Of a stretch of DNA of 64,000 nucleotides, positions 40,865 through 48,805 are shown one piece after another. Under the pieces are notes generated by a model, which was given only the letters and a program-made list of their open reading frames with translations, made no database searches and was not told the DNA's origin. Each line of letters starts with the position of its first letter. The stretch's first letter is position 1. Both the position numbers and the translations under genes were made by a program. Origin of the DNA: Scatosoma sp045644545 (lineage in GTDB: Bacteria > Bacillota > Clostridia > Christensenellales > Borkfalkiaceae); the NCBI GenBank assembly GCA_045644545.1, contig JAZRHC010000023.1:1-64000 (forward strand), given 5' to 3'.

Positions 40865-41356
40865 TTACGCCTGCACCGAAATGCGGTTATCCGCGTTTTC
40901 ACGCTCGGTAAGCGTGCCTTCGATCTTATACTTTTTCAAAATAAAATGGGTTGCCGTGCTCAAAACCCCGTCGAAGGTGGAAATGCGTTCGGAAACGAAC
41001 CGCGCAACCTTTTGCAAGGACGCGTCCTCGATAAACACCGCCAAATCGTACGCTCCGCTCATTAAATATACGCCCTTCACCTCGGGAAAAGCGGCGATCT
41101 GTTTGGCGATCCCGTCGAAGCCTTCGGCTTTTTTAGGGGTGACCTTGACCTCGATCAGGGCTTCCACGAGGGATTCCTCGGCGAGCTCGCTATTCACGAT
41201 CGCGGTGTATTTAACGAGCAGACCGCTCTCTTCCATACCGCGAATACATTCCTTCACGGACGCCTCGTCCACCGAGAGCATCGCGGCGATTTTCTCCGCG
41301 GGCATTCTCGCGTCCGCGGTAAGTACGCTTAAAATTTCCTTTTCCAAAACCGTCAT
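40865..41356 (-). CDS. Lrp/AsnC-family regulator
   Basis: 163 residues: N-terminal HTH (LEKEILSVLTADARMPAEKIAAMLSVDEASVKECIRGME) and C-terminal RAM ligand/oligomer domain (VEALIEVKVTPKKAEGFDGIAK.. VKGVYLMSGAYDLAVFIE). It precedes the aminotransferase by 9 bases, so it most likely controls that gene and itself in response to an amino acid. Confidence 0.93.
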   Translation of the reverse strand: MTVLEKEILSVLTADARMPAEKIAAMLSVDEASVKECIRGMEESGLLVKYTAIVNSELAEESLVEALIEVKVTPKKAEGFDGIAKQIAAFPEVKGVYLMSGAYDLAVFIEDASLQKVARFVSERISTFDGVLSTATHFILKKYKIEGTLTERENADNRISVQA

Positions 41357-41374
41357 TTTTCTTTCTCCTTGCCG

Positions 41375-41629
41375 TTAATATAAATTCTCCAAAAACAGAC
41401 AGTCGTAGCCGAGCGGCTCGACGAAATCTCTGCCCGAAAATTTCACGTGGTTGAATTTCGCAAAATTGAAGATATGCGTTTTCGTCAAAACGGGAGTCGG
41501 TACGTCGAACTTTCCGCAAATGTCCGTTAAATAATCGAAAAAATGCGAGTAGGTCAGCTTTTCGGGGTTCTCGTATACGAACTGCCGTTTGATCTTTCCT
41601 TCCGTCATTAATTTTGCCCAAATTCTCAT
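41375..41629 (-). CDS. Small conserved clostridial protein (84 residues), apparently leaderless
   Basis: MRIWAKLMTEGKIKRQFVYE at the start and DFVEPLGYDCLFLENLY at the end fit a small unnamed family often seen in Clostridia (MRIWAK..., ending in an acidic FDYLEI tail). Function unknown; the middle has FFDYLTDICGKFDVPTPVLT. The -10 TATAAT (41639-41644) lies only 9 bases before the ATG, and there is no ribosome site, so the mRNA is predicted to have 0-3 bases of leader. It ends 18 bases before lrp and may be co-transcribed with lrp and the aminotransferase. Confidence 0.8.
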   Translation of the reverse strand: MRIWAKLMTEGKIKRQFVYENPEKLTYSHFFDYLTDICGKFDVPTPVLTKTHIFNFAKFNHVKFSGRDFVEPLGYDCLFLENLY

Positions 41630-41638
41630 AATACTAAC

Positions 41639-41667
41639 ATTATACACAAAAAACGCGAAAATTGCAA
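41639..41667 (-). promoter_or_regulatory. Promoter of the 84-residue protein gene
   Basis: Minus strand: TTGCAA, 17 bases, TATAAT. Confidence 0.8.
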
Positions 41668-41775
41668 GCGACGAACGCCTGCTTGCAATTTTTTCTTGGT
41701 TTTTTTCTGCGCTTTCTTCGTTTTTAAACGGAAAAACGTTGGTATATCGCAAAAAATTCTTTCATATAGTAGACT

Positions 41776-41814
41776 ATCCCCTCGAATTTTTCGGAAAACT
41801 CAGGATCGAGGGGC
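41776..41814 (+). other. Hairpin upstream of the deacetylase gene
   Basis: CCCCTCGA and TCGAGGGG arms with about 20 bases between, in the region before the deacetylase gene. It has no T tail; use unknown. Confidence 0.45.
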
Positions 41815-41910
41815 GTTATTCCTCAAAAAACAAATTTGACAAACAAAGACAAAAATCCCCTCGCGCTTTGAAATTCCGACCGCGCAGGTTCGATATGATA
41901 GAGGTAGTTA

Positions 41911-42705
41911 ATGCTCATAGTCTGTTTACGCGCAAAAAAACTCTTGAAAACGTTGGCGATCACCCTCGCCGCCGTCGCGATCACCGTCGCGCTCGTCGCG
42001 GCGAACGTCTATTCCGTGCAAAAGATCAACGCGGGCAAAGAAAGCGTTGCGGCGGGTAGCGCAAGAGTCTTGCCGATCTATTCCGTCGCCACGGAAGAAA
42101 AAAAGGTCGCGATTTCCTTCGACTGCGCGTGGGGCGTGGAGTATACCGATAAGCTCCTTGAAATTATGCAAGCGAACGGGATTCGTTGCACCTTCTTCGC
42201 CGTCGAGTTCTGGGTGGAAAAATACCCCGAATACGCGAAAAAAATCGTAGAGGCAGGGCACGAGCTGGGCACGCACAGCCGCACACACCCGTATATGAGC
42301 AAGCTTTCCAAAGCCGAGATCGAGGACGAACTCAAAACCTCGTCGGCTTTAATCGAACGAATAACGGGGCAGAAAGTAACGCTTTTTCGCCCCCCGTATG
42401 GGGACTATAACGATACGCTCGTGAACACGGCGAGCTCGCTCGGGCTTTATACCATTCAATGGGACGTGGATTCTTTGGACTGGAAAAACCTGTCCGCGAC
42501 GGAAATTTCGCTTAGAATCGTCAACGGCGCGAAAAACGGTTCGATTATTCTTTGCCACAACAACGGTCTGCACACGGCGGAAGCCCTGCCGATGATCTTT
42601 GCCACGCTCCAAAACCGCGGATTCCAATTCGTGCCGATCGGGGAGTTGATTTATAAGGATAACTACACGATCGACGCGACGGGAAAACAGCATAAAAACG
42701 GCTAA
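41911..42705 (+). CDS. PdaB-like polysaccharide deacetylase (spore-associated)
   Basis: 264 residues: a signal anchor at about 10-32 (LLKTLAITLAAVAITVALVAANVY) then a NodB domain. Motif 1 is ISFDCAWG, motif 2 the metal histidines HSRTHPY, motif 3 FRPPYGDYN, motif 4 WDVDSLDW and motif 5 ILCHNN. In motif 1 the usual second aspartate is cysteine; PdaB/YbaN proteins also vary there. In B. subtilis PdaB keeps spores stable by acting on cortex glycan. The ATG follows AGAGG. Expected in the mother cell or forespore envelope; sporulation timing is inferred. Confidence 0.87.
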   Translation: MLIVCLRAKKLLKTLAITLAAVAITVALVAANVYSVQKINAGKESVAAGSARVLPIYSVATEEKKVAISFDCAWGVEYTDKLLEIMQANGIRCTFFAVEFWVEKYPEYAKKIVEAGHELGTHSRTHPYMSKLSKAEIEDELKTSSALIERITGQKVTLFRPPYGDYNDTLVNTASSLGLYTIQWDVDSLDWKNLSATEISLRIVNGAKNGSIILCHNNGLHTAEALPMIFATLQNRGFQFVPIGELIYKDNYTIDATGKQHKNG

Positions 42706-42768
42706 AATACACAGCCAAACTTATCAACTTATCACGAAAACGAAAAAAATTAACGACGGAGGTCAATT

Positions 42769-43473
42769 ATGAATTACTCAACGGAAAAAAACAACAAGGT
42801 GTATTTAATGGGCGAGATCGTCAGCGACGCGACCTTTTCGCACGAGGTGTACGGCGAGGGCTTTTACGAATTTTTCGTAAAAGTGACGCGCCTTTCGGGG
42901 CAGGCGGATATTTTGCCCGTCACCGTGTCGGAACGGCTGATCCAAGGCGCGCTTTTAGGAAAAGGCAGAACGATTTGCGCGGTCGGGCAGTTTCGAAGCT
43001 ATAACAAGCTCGAAAATGGGAAATCGCGGCTGATGCTCACGGTGTTCGTGCGCGAGCTTTTAGACGAAACTCCCGATAAAAACCCGAACAATATCCTTTT
43101 GAGCGGATATATCTGTAAACCGCCCGTCTATCGCACCACCCCTTTCAACCGCGAGATCGCGGACGTGCTGATCGCGGTCAATCGCGCGTACAATAAATCC
43201 GATTATATCCCCTGCATCGCGTGGGGCAGAAACGCGCGGTTCGTGAAAAACCTTTGCGTGGGGGATAAGGTCGCCATTTCGGGGCGGATTCAGAGCCGCG
43301 AATACCAAAAACGCTATTCCGACGCGGATATCCGCACGATGACGGCGTACGAGGTGTCCGTTTCCAAGCTCGCGGCGTTCGAGGCGGGAGAGGAGTTTGA
43401 TATCGAAAGCGAATTCGACCTGTACACGCTCCCCAAAGCCGAGATCGCGCCCGTCACCGATAATATCGGTTGA
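42769..43473 (+). CDS. Tandem OB-fold single-strand DNA-binding-like protein
   Basis: The 234 residues contain two SSB-type OB folds. One is at about 8-95 (KVYLMGEIVSDATFSHEV to RLMLTVFVRELLDE) and one at 103-215 (NNILLSGYICKPPVYRTTPFNREIADVLIAVN..DYIPCIAWGRNARFV..GDKVAISGRIQSREYQKR). The second is closest to primosome/SSB proteins. The acidic SSB tail for partner binding is absent. Not the replicative SSB, which is normally between rpsF and rpsR. Such two-OB proteins recur in Lachnospiraceae and relatives. RBS GGAGGT is strong. Confidence 0.82.
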   Translation: MNYSTEKNNKVYLMGEIVSDATFSHEVYGEGFYEFFVKVTRLSGQADILPVTVSERLIQGALLGKGRTICAVGQFRSYNKLENGKSRLMLTVFVRELLDETPDKNPNNILLSGYICKPPVYRTTPFNREIADVLIAVNRAYNKSDYIPCIAWGRNARFVKNLCVGDKVAISGRIQSREYQKRYSDADIRTMTAYEVSVSKLAAFEAGEEFDIESEFDLYTLPKAEIAPVTDNIG

Positions 43474-43608
43474 GAAAATCGAAAAAAGCGACGAAAAACT
43501 TCCGTTTTCGAGAAAATTCGAGGGCGGAATTTTTATTTTTCCGTTCTTATTCGCTTCTTCCCCGCATATAGTTAAATATAGCCGATAACAACCAAAAGGA
43601 GAAACTAT

Positions 43609-44556
43609 ATGAACGAAGAAATCGAATACGCCGAAATGCTTGAAATTCCCGTTTCCACCGTGAACGTAATTGAAAAACCGCGAAAAAAACGCCGTAATTC
43701 GGCGAAAAACCGCGCGTTGCCGCCGCCCGCCGAGAACGATAAAGCCGACCTCAAAGATTCCTTGATCGCGCAGATTAACGACAAGGTCGCCCCGCCCGAA
43801 ACGGACGCGCCTACCCCCGAGCAACCCTCGGAAAGTCTTATCAATTACGAAACGCCCGAGGTGCGCGCGGACTCGCTCGAAAGCGAATATTCCGACCGTA
43901 TCGACACGGTGCGCCTGCTCTCTGCCGCGGGCAAGAAAAAAAGACGGCTCGCCCACCAAAGCGAAGCGAACGTTTCTATCGGCGAAACGCAAAACGAAGC
44001 GCCCGTGTACGAGATGAACGGACGTTCTCGCGCCGCAAGGATCGTGCTCGGCACGGAGTTTGCGCTCGCCTGCGCCCTGTCCGCCACCATCTTTTTGACC
44101 AACGTGTTTATGCCGAACAGCGGTATCAACGCCTTCTTTAACGGCTTAAATAAAACGGAAGCGAAAGGAGATTCGCGCACCTACGCCGACTTCACTCTCT
44201 CCTCCGTCGTATCCACCCTTTCCGAAACCGAGCTCGCGCTCTCGGACGCGGGCGTGCTGTCCTTCACCGACGAGTGTATGGTCTATCCCGCGGCGGACGG
44301 CAAGATCGCCGAGGTCGCGGTTGCCGAGGACGGAACGTATATCGTCAAGATCTCTCATTCCGATTCCTTTACGGGCGTTTTTGAGGGGCTCAATCAGGTG
44401 TATTACGCCGTCGGCGACGACGTGAAAGCCAAAGTGCCTATGGGCTTTTCCAAGGGCGAACGAGAGGTGCAGGTGACGATGTATTCGGAAGGCGAGCTTT
44501 TGAACTGCTTCCAGATGACGGAGGAAGGCTGCCTTGCTTGGGTAGAAAAGGAATAA
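43609..44556 (+). CDS. spoIVFA: SpoIVFA-like membrane protein with degenerate LytM (M23) domain
   Basis: The 315 residues have a long hydrophilic N-terminus (1-140, partly basic, proline-rich), one membrane helix at about 147-170 (VLGTEFALACALSATIFLTNVF) and an outer domain. KIAEVAVAEDGTYIVKISHSDSF..VYYAVGDDVKAKVPMGFSKG matches the LytM fold without the metal histidines. It is directly followed (TAA then ATG) by a SpoIVFB-type protease. SpoIVFA anchors and inhibits SpoIVFB in the forespore-engulfing membrane. Identity rests on context and fold; the N-terminus is much longer than in B. subtilis. Confidence 0.75.
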   Translation: MNEEIEYAEMLEIPVSTVNVIEKPRKKRRNSAKNRALPPPAENDKADLKDSLIAQINDKVAPPETDAPTPEQPSESLINYETPEVRADSLESEYSDRIDTVRLLSAAGKKKRRLAHQSEANVSIGETQNEAPVYEMNGRSRAARIVLGTEFALACALSATIFLTNVFMPNSGINAFFNGLNKTEAKGDSRTYADFTLSSVVSTLSETELALSDAGVLSFTDECMVYPAADGKIAEVAVAEDGTYIVKISHSDSFTGVFEGLNQVYYAVGDDVKAKVPMGFSKGEREVQVTMYSEGELLNCFQMTEEGCLAWVEKE

Positions 44557-45477
44557 ATGCGCGCGCGCACGAAGCGGAAGCGGCGGGAAGTCCGCCGCTT
44601 TTCCGTTCATCCCTTATTTTTCCTCGTCGGGATCTGGTTTTGCTTTATCGGCAAGCTTCCGCTCTTTTTAATGAGCGCGCTCGTCGCGCTCCAACACGAA
44701 TGTGCGCACGCGTTCGCCGCCGCTCGGCTCGGCTATCGCTTGAATCGCGTGGTGTTGATGCCCTACGGCGCGGTGATCGACGGGGATTTGAAAAAGCTGT
44801 CCTTTAAAGACGAATTTACCGTCGCGATCTGGGGTCCGCTCGCCAACCTTTTGACGGCGGGATTTTTCGTCGCGCTGTGGTGGTTATATCCCACCGCCTA
44901 CGCCTTCACCGACGCCGCGTGCTACGCCTCGCTTTCCGTCGCGCTCGTCAATCTTTTGCCCGCATACCCCTTAGACGGGGGGAGAATTTTAAAAAGCGCG
45001 CTCGTCACGGCGTTCGAAAACGCGGGGAAAGCGCCCGTCAAAGCGGAAAAATACGCGGGGAATATTTGCCGTGGAATCACGTTTTTCTTTTCCGCGCTTC
45101 TGCTCGCGTTCTTTTTCGTATTCGCGGCGCAAGGCAAAATCAACGCCACCCTGCTCTTATTCGCGCTGTTTTTATTCTTCGGCGGGCTCGGCAACGGCAA
45201 GGAAGGGGCGGCGACCTACGGCAAGCTGGATTTTTCCTTCCGCGACGCTTTTGAGCGCGGCGCGGAAATCAAACGCTACGCCGTGAGCGCGTCGGGCACG
45301 GTCAAGGACGCGCTGCGTTTTTTATCCAAGGGAAACTACCTCGTATTGGAGCTGTACGGCGACGACGAAAGGTATTTGGGCACGATCACGCAGAACCGAC
45401 TTTTCGAAGCGTTCGAGCGGGAAAGTTTGTACGCGCCCCTCGGAAAACTTCTTGAAAACACGCAAAAAATCAGCTAA
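44557..45477 (+). CDS. spoIVFB: SpoIVFB-like M50 intramembrane metalloprotease
   Basis: 306 residues with about six membrane helices. The zinc motif is HECAHAFAA (HExxH) in the second helix, and the third ligand is in NLLPAYPLDGGRIL. A single CBS domain follows at about 240-300 (VKDALRFLSKGNYLVLELYGDDERYLGTI). SpoIVFB cleaves pro-sigma-K in B. subtilis, with its CBS domain sensing ATP. The pair with the LytM protein and with rplU-rpmA downstream is the Firmicute arrangement. Confidence 0.9.
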   Translation: MRARTKRKRREVRRFSVHPLFFLVGIWFCFIGKLPLFLMSALVALQHECAHAFAAARLGYRLNRVVLMPYGAVIDGDLKKLSFKDEFTVAIWGPLANLLTAGFFVALWWLYPTAYAFTDAACYASLSVALVNLLPAYPLDGGRILKSALVTAFENAGKAPVKAEKYAGNICRGITFFFSALLLAFFFVFAAQGKINATLLLFALFLFFGGLGNGKEGAATYGKLDFSFRDAFERGAEIKRYAVSASGTVKDALRFLSKGNYLVLELYGDDERYLGTITQNRLFEAFERESLYAPLGKLLENTQKIS

Positions 45478-45535
45478 AAACCCCCTTTTTGGTTGTTTTT
45501 GGGCATTTTTTTCGGATTTTCGCCCTCAAAACTCC

Positions 45536-45564
45536 TTGCCAAAACGATTTTCGTGTGATATACT
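45536..45564 (+). promoter_or_regulatory. Promoter of rng
   Basis: TTGCCA, 17 bases, TATACT; about 85 bases of leader before the ATG at 45655. Confidence 0.7.
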
Positions 45565-45654
45565 GAAAAGGTGTGAAATACTTACCGTGCAAAAAAGTCC
45601 GACAGTCGCGATAGGTTACGAAAAAAATTTTTTGGGAAGAATCTGAGAAACGGA

Positions 45655-47157
45655 ATGAAAAAGGAATGGTTTTTCGACTGCTACTGCGGACAGCAGTTTG
45701 CCGCGCTGATGGAAGACGGCAAGCTCGCGGAGTTTATCGCGGAAAAAAAGCAGAACGGCGTGCTCGTCGGCAATATTTATAAAGGAAGGGTGACGAATAT
45801 CCTTTCGGGTATGAACGCGGCGTTTATCAACTGCGGACTCGCGCGAAACTGCTACCTTTCGATGGAAGAAGCGTACACCGACTACACGAAATACGACGGA
45901 ACGATGGGCTCTGCGCCCACCCTTAAAAACTTAAAGGAAGGGGACGAAATTCTCGTTCAGATCGCAAAGCCTCCGCGCGGGGCGAAGGGCGCGAAGGTCA
46001 CCACCAACCTCTCGTTCGTGGGAAAGCGTATGATCTATCTGCCCAACACCGACTTTTTGGGCATCTCCCGCAAAATCACCGACGAAACGGTGCGCGAAAA
46101 GCTTTTGGCGCAAGCGGACAAAATGCGCGAGCGCGCGGGCGAGGGCTATATCGTGCGCACGCAAGCCCCCTTGGCGAGCCATAAGCAATTGCGCGCGGAA
46201 GTCGCGTATTTGAAAAAGCTCTACCGCTTAATGCAGGAAACGGCGAAAACCGCCGCCGTGGGCGATCTTTTATATAGCGACGACGACCTGCCCGCACGCG
46301 TAATGCGGGATAGCTTGGGCGACGAGATCACCGCGATGCGGGTGGGAAGCGAGGACTTATATAAAAAGCTTTTAAAGCTCGTGCGCCTGCGCGGGGATAT
46401 CCCCGAACGAAAACTCGTTTTGCACGGCGGCAACCGCTCTATGATGCGCGAATACGGCATTTTTACGCTTGCCTTGGAAGCGGCGCAGCCCTCCGTCGCG
46501 CTCGAAAACGGGGGGTATCTCGTGATCGACCACACCGAGGCTCTCACCGTCGTGGACGTGAACTCGGGGGGCTGTATCGGCGATAAAAATCTGGAAGATA
46601 CCGTGTTTAACGTCAATCTTGCGGCGGCGCGGGAAATCGCGCGGCAGGTGCGCCTGCGCAATATCGGCGGGATTATCGTGGTGGACTTTATCGATATGGT
46701 AAACGAGGAGCACAAAACGGCGGTCACGGAGGAGCTGGAACGCCACCTCGAACGGGATAAAGCCAAGTGCAAGGTGCTCCCTATGAGCGAGCTTTGCTTA
46801 ACGCAATTCACCCGCAAGCGGGTGGGCAACGAGCTGATCGAATACCTCGTGAAGCCCTGCGCCTACTGCGCGGGCAACGGGCACGTGACGGGGGACGTAT
46901 TCGTTTTGGCGGGGATACGCGACGACCTTTTGGACTGTTTTGCGGGCGGCAACCGCGCGGCGATCGTGCATTTGAACGAAAAGATCGCGCAAAAAATTCT
47001 CGCGGAAGAAGTTTTTACGGAGGAGCTGAAAACGCATTGGAAGGACAAGCGGGTGTACCTCGTGCCGCACAAAACCTACCGCGAAGATTGCTTCACCGTC
47101 CTTGGAGACGATTCAAAGGTTTTAACCCTTCCCGACACCGCGAAACTGTTATATTAA
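45655..47157 (+). CDS. rng: Ribonuclease G/E family protein
   Basis: A 500-residue endoribonuclease of the RNase G type. The S1 domain lies at about 38-125 (VLVGNIYKGRVTNILSGMNAAFINCG) and the catalytic aspartates are in TVVDVNSGGCIGD and IGGIIVVDFIDM. The zinc-link cysteines appear in KPCAYCAGNGHV, with only the second half of the usual CPxCxG. The long C-terminal scaffold of RNase E is missing. It lies between spoIVFB and rplU, a place it takes in many clostridia. Likely roles are 16S rRNA 5' maturation and mRNA decay. Confidence 0.93.
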   Translation: MKKEWFFDCYCGQQFAALMEDGKLAEFIAEKKQNGVLVGNIYKGRVTNILSGMNAAFINCGLARNCYLSMEEAYTDYTKYDGTMGSAPTLKNLKEGDEILVQIAKPPRGAKGAKVTTNLSFVGKRMIYLPNTDFLGISRKITDETVREKLLAQADKMRERAGEGYIVRTQAPLASHKQLRAEVAYLKKLYRLMQETAKTAAVGDLLYSDDDLPARVMRDSLGDEITAMRVGSEDLYKKLLKLVRLRGDIPERKLVLHGGNRSMMREYGIFTLALEAAQPSVALENGGYLVIDHTEALTVVDVNSGGCIGDKNLEDTVFNVNLAAAREIARQVRLRNIGGIIVVDFIDMVNEEHKTAVTEELERHLERDKAKCKVLPMSELCLTQFTRKRVGNELIEYLVKPCAYCAGNGHVTGDVFVLAGIRDDLLDCFAGGNRAAIVHLNEKIAQKILAEEVFTEELKTHWKDKRVYLVPHKTYREDCFTVLGDDSKVLTLPDTAKLLY

Positions 47158-47162
47158 ACGCA

Positions 47163-47193
47163 AAACGCAGACGAGCTTTTCGTCTGCGTTTTT
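47163..47193 (+). terminator. Terminator of rng
   Basis: AAACGCAGACGA/TCGTCTGCGTTTTT; it begins 6 bases after the stop. Confidence 0.9.
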
Positions 47194-47225
47194 CAATGAA
47201 ACGACCGTACCGTGTACGAGTTGAA

Positions 47226-47669
47226 TCACAAATATTCCTTTAATTTTTTCTCGAAGCCTTCTTCGAGCTCGATAAATTCGTTTAAAAGCGCCCACACCTC
47301 GTCGTCGCCGACCTCGGAAGCGTCGCTCGCGCTGGATTTTAAAGCGGTGATCCCCATCACCGTGCCTTGCACCATCATTTCCGCGATATGACTGCGGCTT
47401 CCGTCCTTCATCGCGTTCATTTTGATCGAACCCCACATCATCGCCTTTTTAAAGGGGTTGGGTTCTTTGAGCTCGATTCCCTTATCCTTTGCAAGCACGG
47501 AAGCGCGCGCCGAAATGCGTTCGTATTCCTCGTGCTGGCGCAAAATTTCCTGCTTTAATTGCTCGTCGCCCGTTTCGGGCAAGATATTCGAAATGGATTG
47601 CAGGGCAAGCTGACTGTTGCGGTAAATCTCCGCGAGGATCTCCTCGCTTTTTTTATAGTTTTTTTCCAT
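47226..47669 (-). CDS. Helical, ferritin-like conserved clostridial protein (147 residues)
   Basis: All-helical: MEKNYKKSEEILAEIYRNSQLALQSISNILPET, a basic middle (NPFKKAMMWGSIKMNAMKDGSRSHIAEMMVQGTVMGI) and an acidic C-terminal helix (EEGFEKKLKEYL). The pattern matches an unnamed family common in Lachnospiraceae and relatives that looks like a four-helix bundle. No metal-binding ExxH pairs are clear apart from HEEYER. RBS GGAGGG is good. Monocistronic, opposite to the rng and rplU genes. Function unknown. Confidence 0.78.
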   Translation of the reverse strand: MEKNYKKSEEILAEIYRNSQLALQSISNILPETGDEQLKQEILRQHEEYERISARASVLAKDKGIELKEPNPFKKAMMWGSIKMNAMKDGSRSHIAEMMVQGTVMGITALKSSASDASEVGDDEVWALLNEFIELEEGFEKKLKEYL

Positions 47670-47779
47670 AAAACCCTCCTTTTTGCTTATTATCTTCCAA
47701 AAAGGGGGATTTCATACCGCACGATCGGAGCTTTACGCCAAATTTTCCCGAAAAATCTTAAAAAATCCTTCAAAAACGG

Positions 47780-47809
47780 TTGACGAACCCTTTTTAAATG
47801 TGGTATAGT
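47780..47809 (+). promoter_or_regulatory. rplU-rpmA promoter
   Basis: TTGACG, 18 bases ending GTGG, TATAGT. Confidence 0.75.
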
Positions 47810-47815
47810 AATAGT

Positions 47816-47896
47816 CGAGCCGATAGAAACGGGCTATTTTAAGCTGTCTTTTTTCGAAAAGGCACGCCTTGGAAATTCTTCGAGACTGGAAAGAGG
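47816..47896 (+). promoter_or_regulatory. Possible L21 leader of rplU
   Basis: An 80-base untranslated leader between promoter and rplU with the arms GAGCCGATAG/GGGCTATTTT and AAGGCACGCCTT. Firmicutes often have an L21-binding leader here; I cannot match its consensus by eye. Confidence 0.4.
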
Positions 47897-47910
47897 AGGT
47901 AAAAAATCTT

Positions 47911-48216
47911 ATGTACGCTATTATCGATAACGGGAACAAACAATACAAGGTTGCGGAAGGCGACGTTGTAAGAGTGGAAAAGCTCGCTGCAAAAGAAGGC
48001 GAAGAAGTTTGCTTCAAGGTCCTTATGGTTTCCGACGATAACGGGATCAAAACGGGCGCGGAAGTTGCGTCTGCGAAGGTCACGGCAACCGTCGTAAAGC
48101 AGGACAAAGCGAAGAAGATTATCGTTTTCAAGTATAAAGCGAAGAAGAACGAACGTAAGAAGCAGGGTCACAGACAGCCCTTCACCGCAGTTAAGATCGA
48201 AAAGATCACGCTGTAA
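47911..48216 (+). CDS. rplU: 50S ribosomal protein L21
   Basis: 101 residues. MYAIIDNGNKQYKVAEGDVVRVEKL is the family N-terminus and KAKKNERKKQGHRQPFTAVKIEKI the rRNA-binding end. ATG 47911 follows GAGGAGG; the frame upstream to 47869 is leader. First of the rplU-rpmA pair. Confidence 0.98.
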   Translation: MYAIIDNGNKQYKVAEGDVVRVEKLAAKEGEEVCFKVLMVSDDNGIKTGAEVASAKVTATVVKQDKAKKIIVFKYKAKKNERKKQGHRQPFTAVKIEKITL

Positions 48217-48264
48217 GCTTTCGCCCGAAAGGCGATCAAAAATTCGAAATAAGGAGAAATAAAA

Positions 48265-48552
48265 ATGATTTTTATCAGTTTATTCGCTCATAAAAAAGGT
48301 ACGGGTTCCTCCCACAACGGGCGCGACAGCGAAGCGAAAAGACTCGGTTGCAAGAGAAGCGACGGTCAAAGCGTTCTCGCGGGCAATATTCTCGTTCGCC
48401 AGAGAGGTACGAAAATCCATCCCGGTACGAACGTAGGAATCGGCAAAGACGACACGCTTTTTGCGTTGGTTGACGGCGTCGTTCGCTACGAAAGAATGGG
48501 CAAAGACAAGAAAAAAGCAAGCGTTTATCCCGTAGAAGCAAAAGCGGAATAA
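48265..48552 (+). CDS. rpmA: 50S ribosomal protein L27 with cleavable N-terminus
   Basis: 95 residues. The mature protein probably starts at HKKGTGSSHNGRDS. The first eight residues MIFISLFA match the Firmicute L27 extension that the Prp (YsxB) protease removes after the motif FFA or similar. The rest (GQSVLAGNILVRQRGTKIHPG) is standard. The prp gene, normally between rplU and rpmA, is absent: the two genes are separated by 48 bases. RBS AAGGAG. Confidence 0.97.
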   Translation: MIFISLFAHKKGTGSSHNGRDSEAKRLGCKRSDGQSVLAGNILVRQRGTKIHPGTNVGIGKDDTLFALVDGVVRYERMGKDKKKASVYPVEAKAE

Positions 48553-48570
48553 GCCAAAAAACGAAAACGA

Positions 48571-48603
48571 AAAGGTTTACCGAGTTTGGTAAACCTTTTT
48601 TTC
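48571..48603 (+). terminator. Terminator of rplU-rpmA
   Basis: AAAGGTTTACC/GGTAAACCTTTTTTT with a 7-base loop. Confidence 0.95.
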
Positions 48604-48805
48604 GTTAAATTTTTCACTTCGTGAAAAGTGAATTTTGCCTTACAGTCAAGTGAATTTTTTGCTAACGCAAAAGTGAATTTGCTACGCAGTTGCGGTAGAT
48701 TTTTACCGCTACTTGCGCCATCGGCGCAAAGTTCACTTTCACCCTTTGGGTGAAAAATTCACTTGATTTATTAAATTTCACTTTCTCTCAAAGAGAGAAA
48801 ACTTC
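48604..48805. repeat. GTGAA multi-hairpin mosaic repeat, copy 2
   Basis: Modules in order: TTTTTCAC/GTGAAAA, TTGCC/GTCAA, TTGC/GCAA, GCGGTA/TACCGC, GCGCC/GGCGC, TTCACCC/GGGTGAA, and CTCTC/GAGAG. It is the reverse complement of copy 1 in the same module order. It lies between rpmA and rqcH (tail to tail), and its right part runs into the rqcH coding end. Confidence 0.92.

Noticed and set aside
45452..45646. 64-codon frame after spoIVFB
   Set aside because: It overlaps the spoIVFB end and the rng promoter and lacks a ribosome site.
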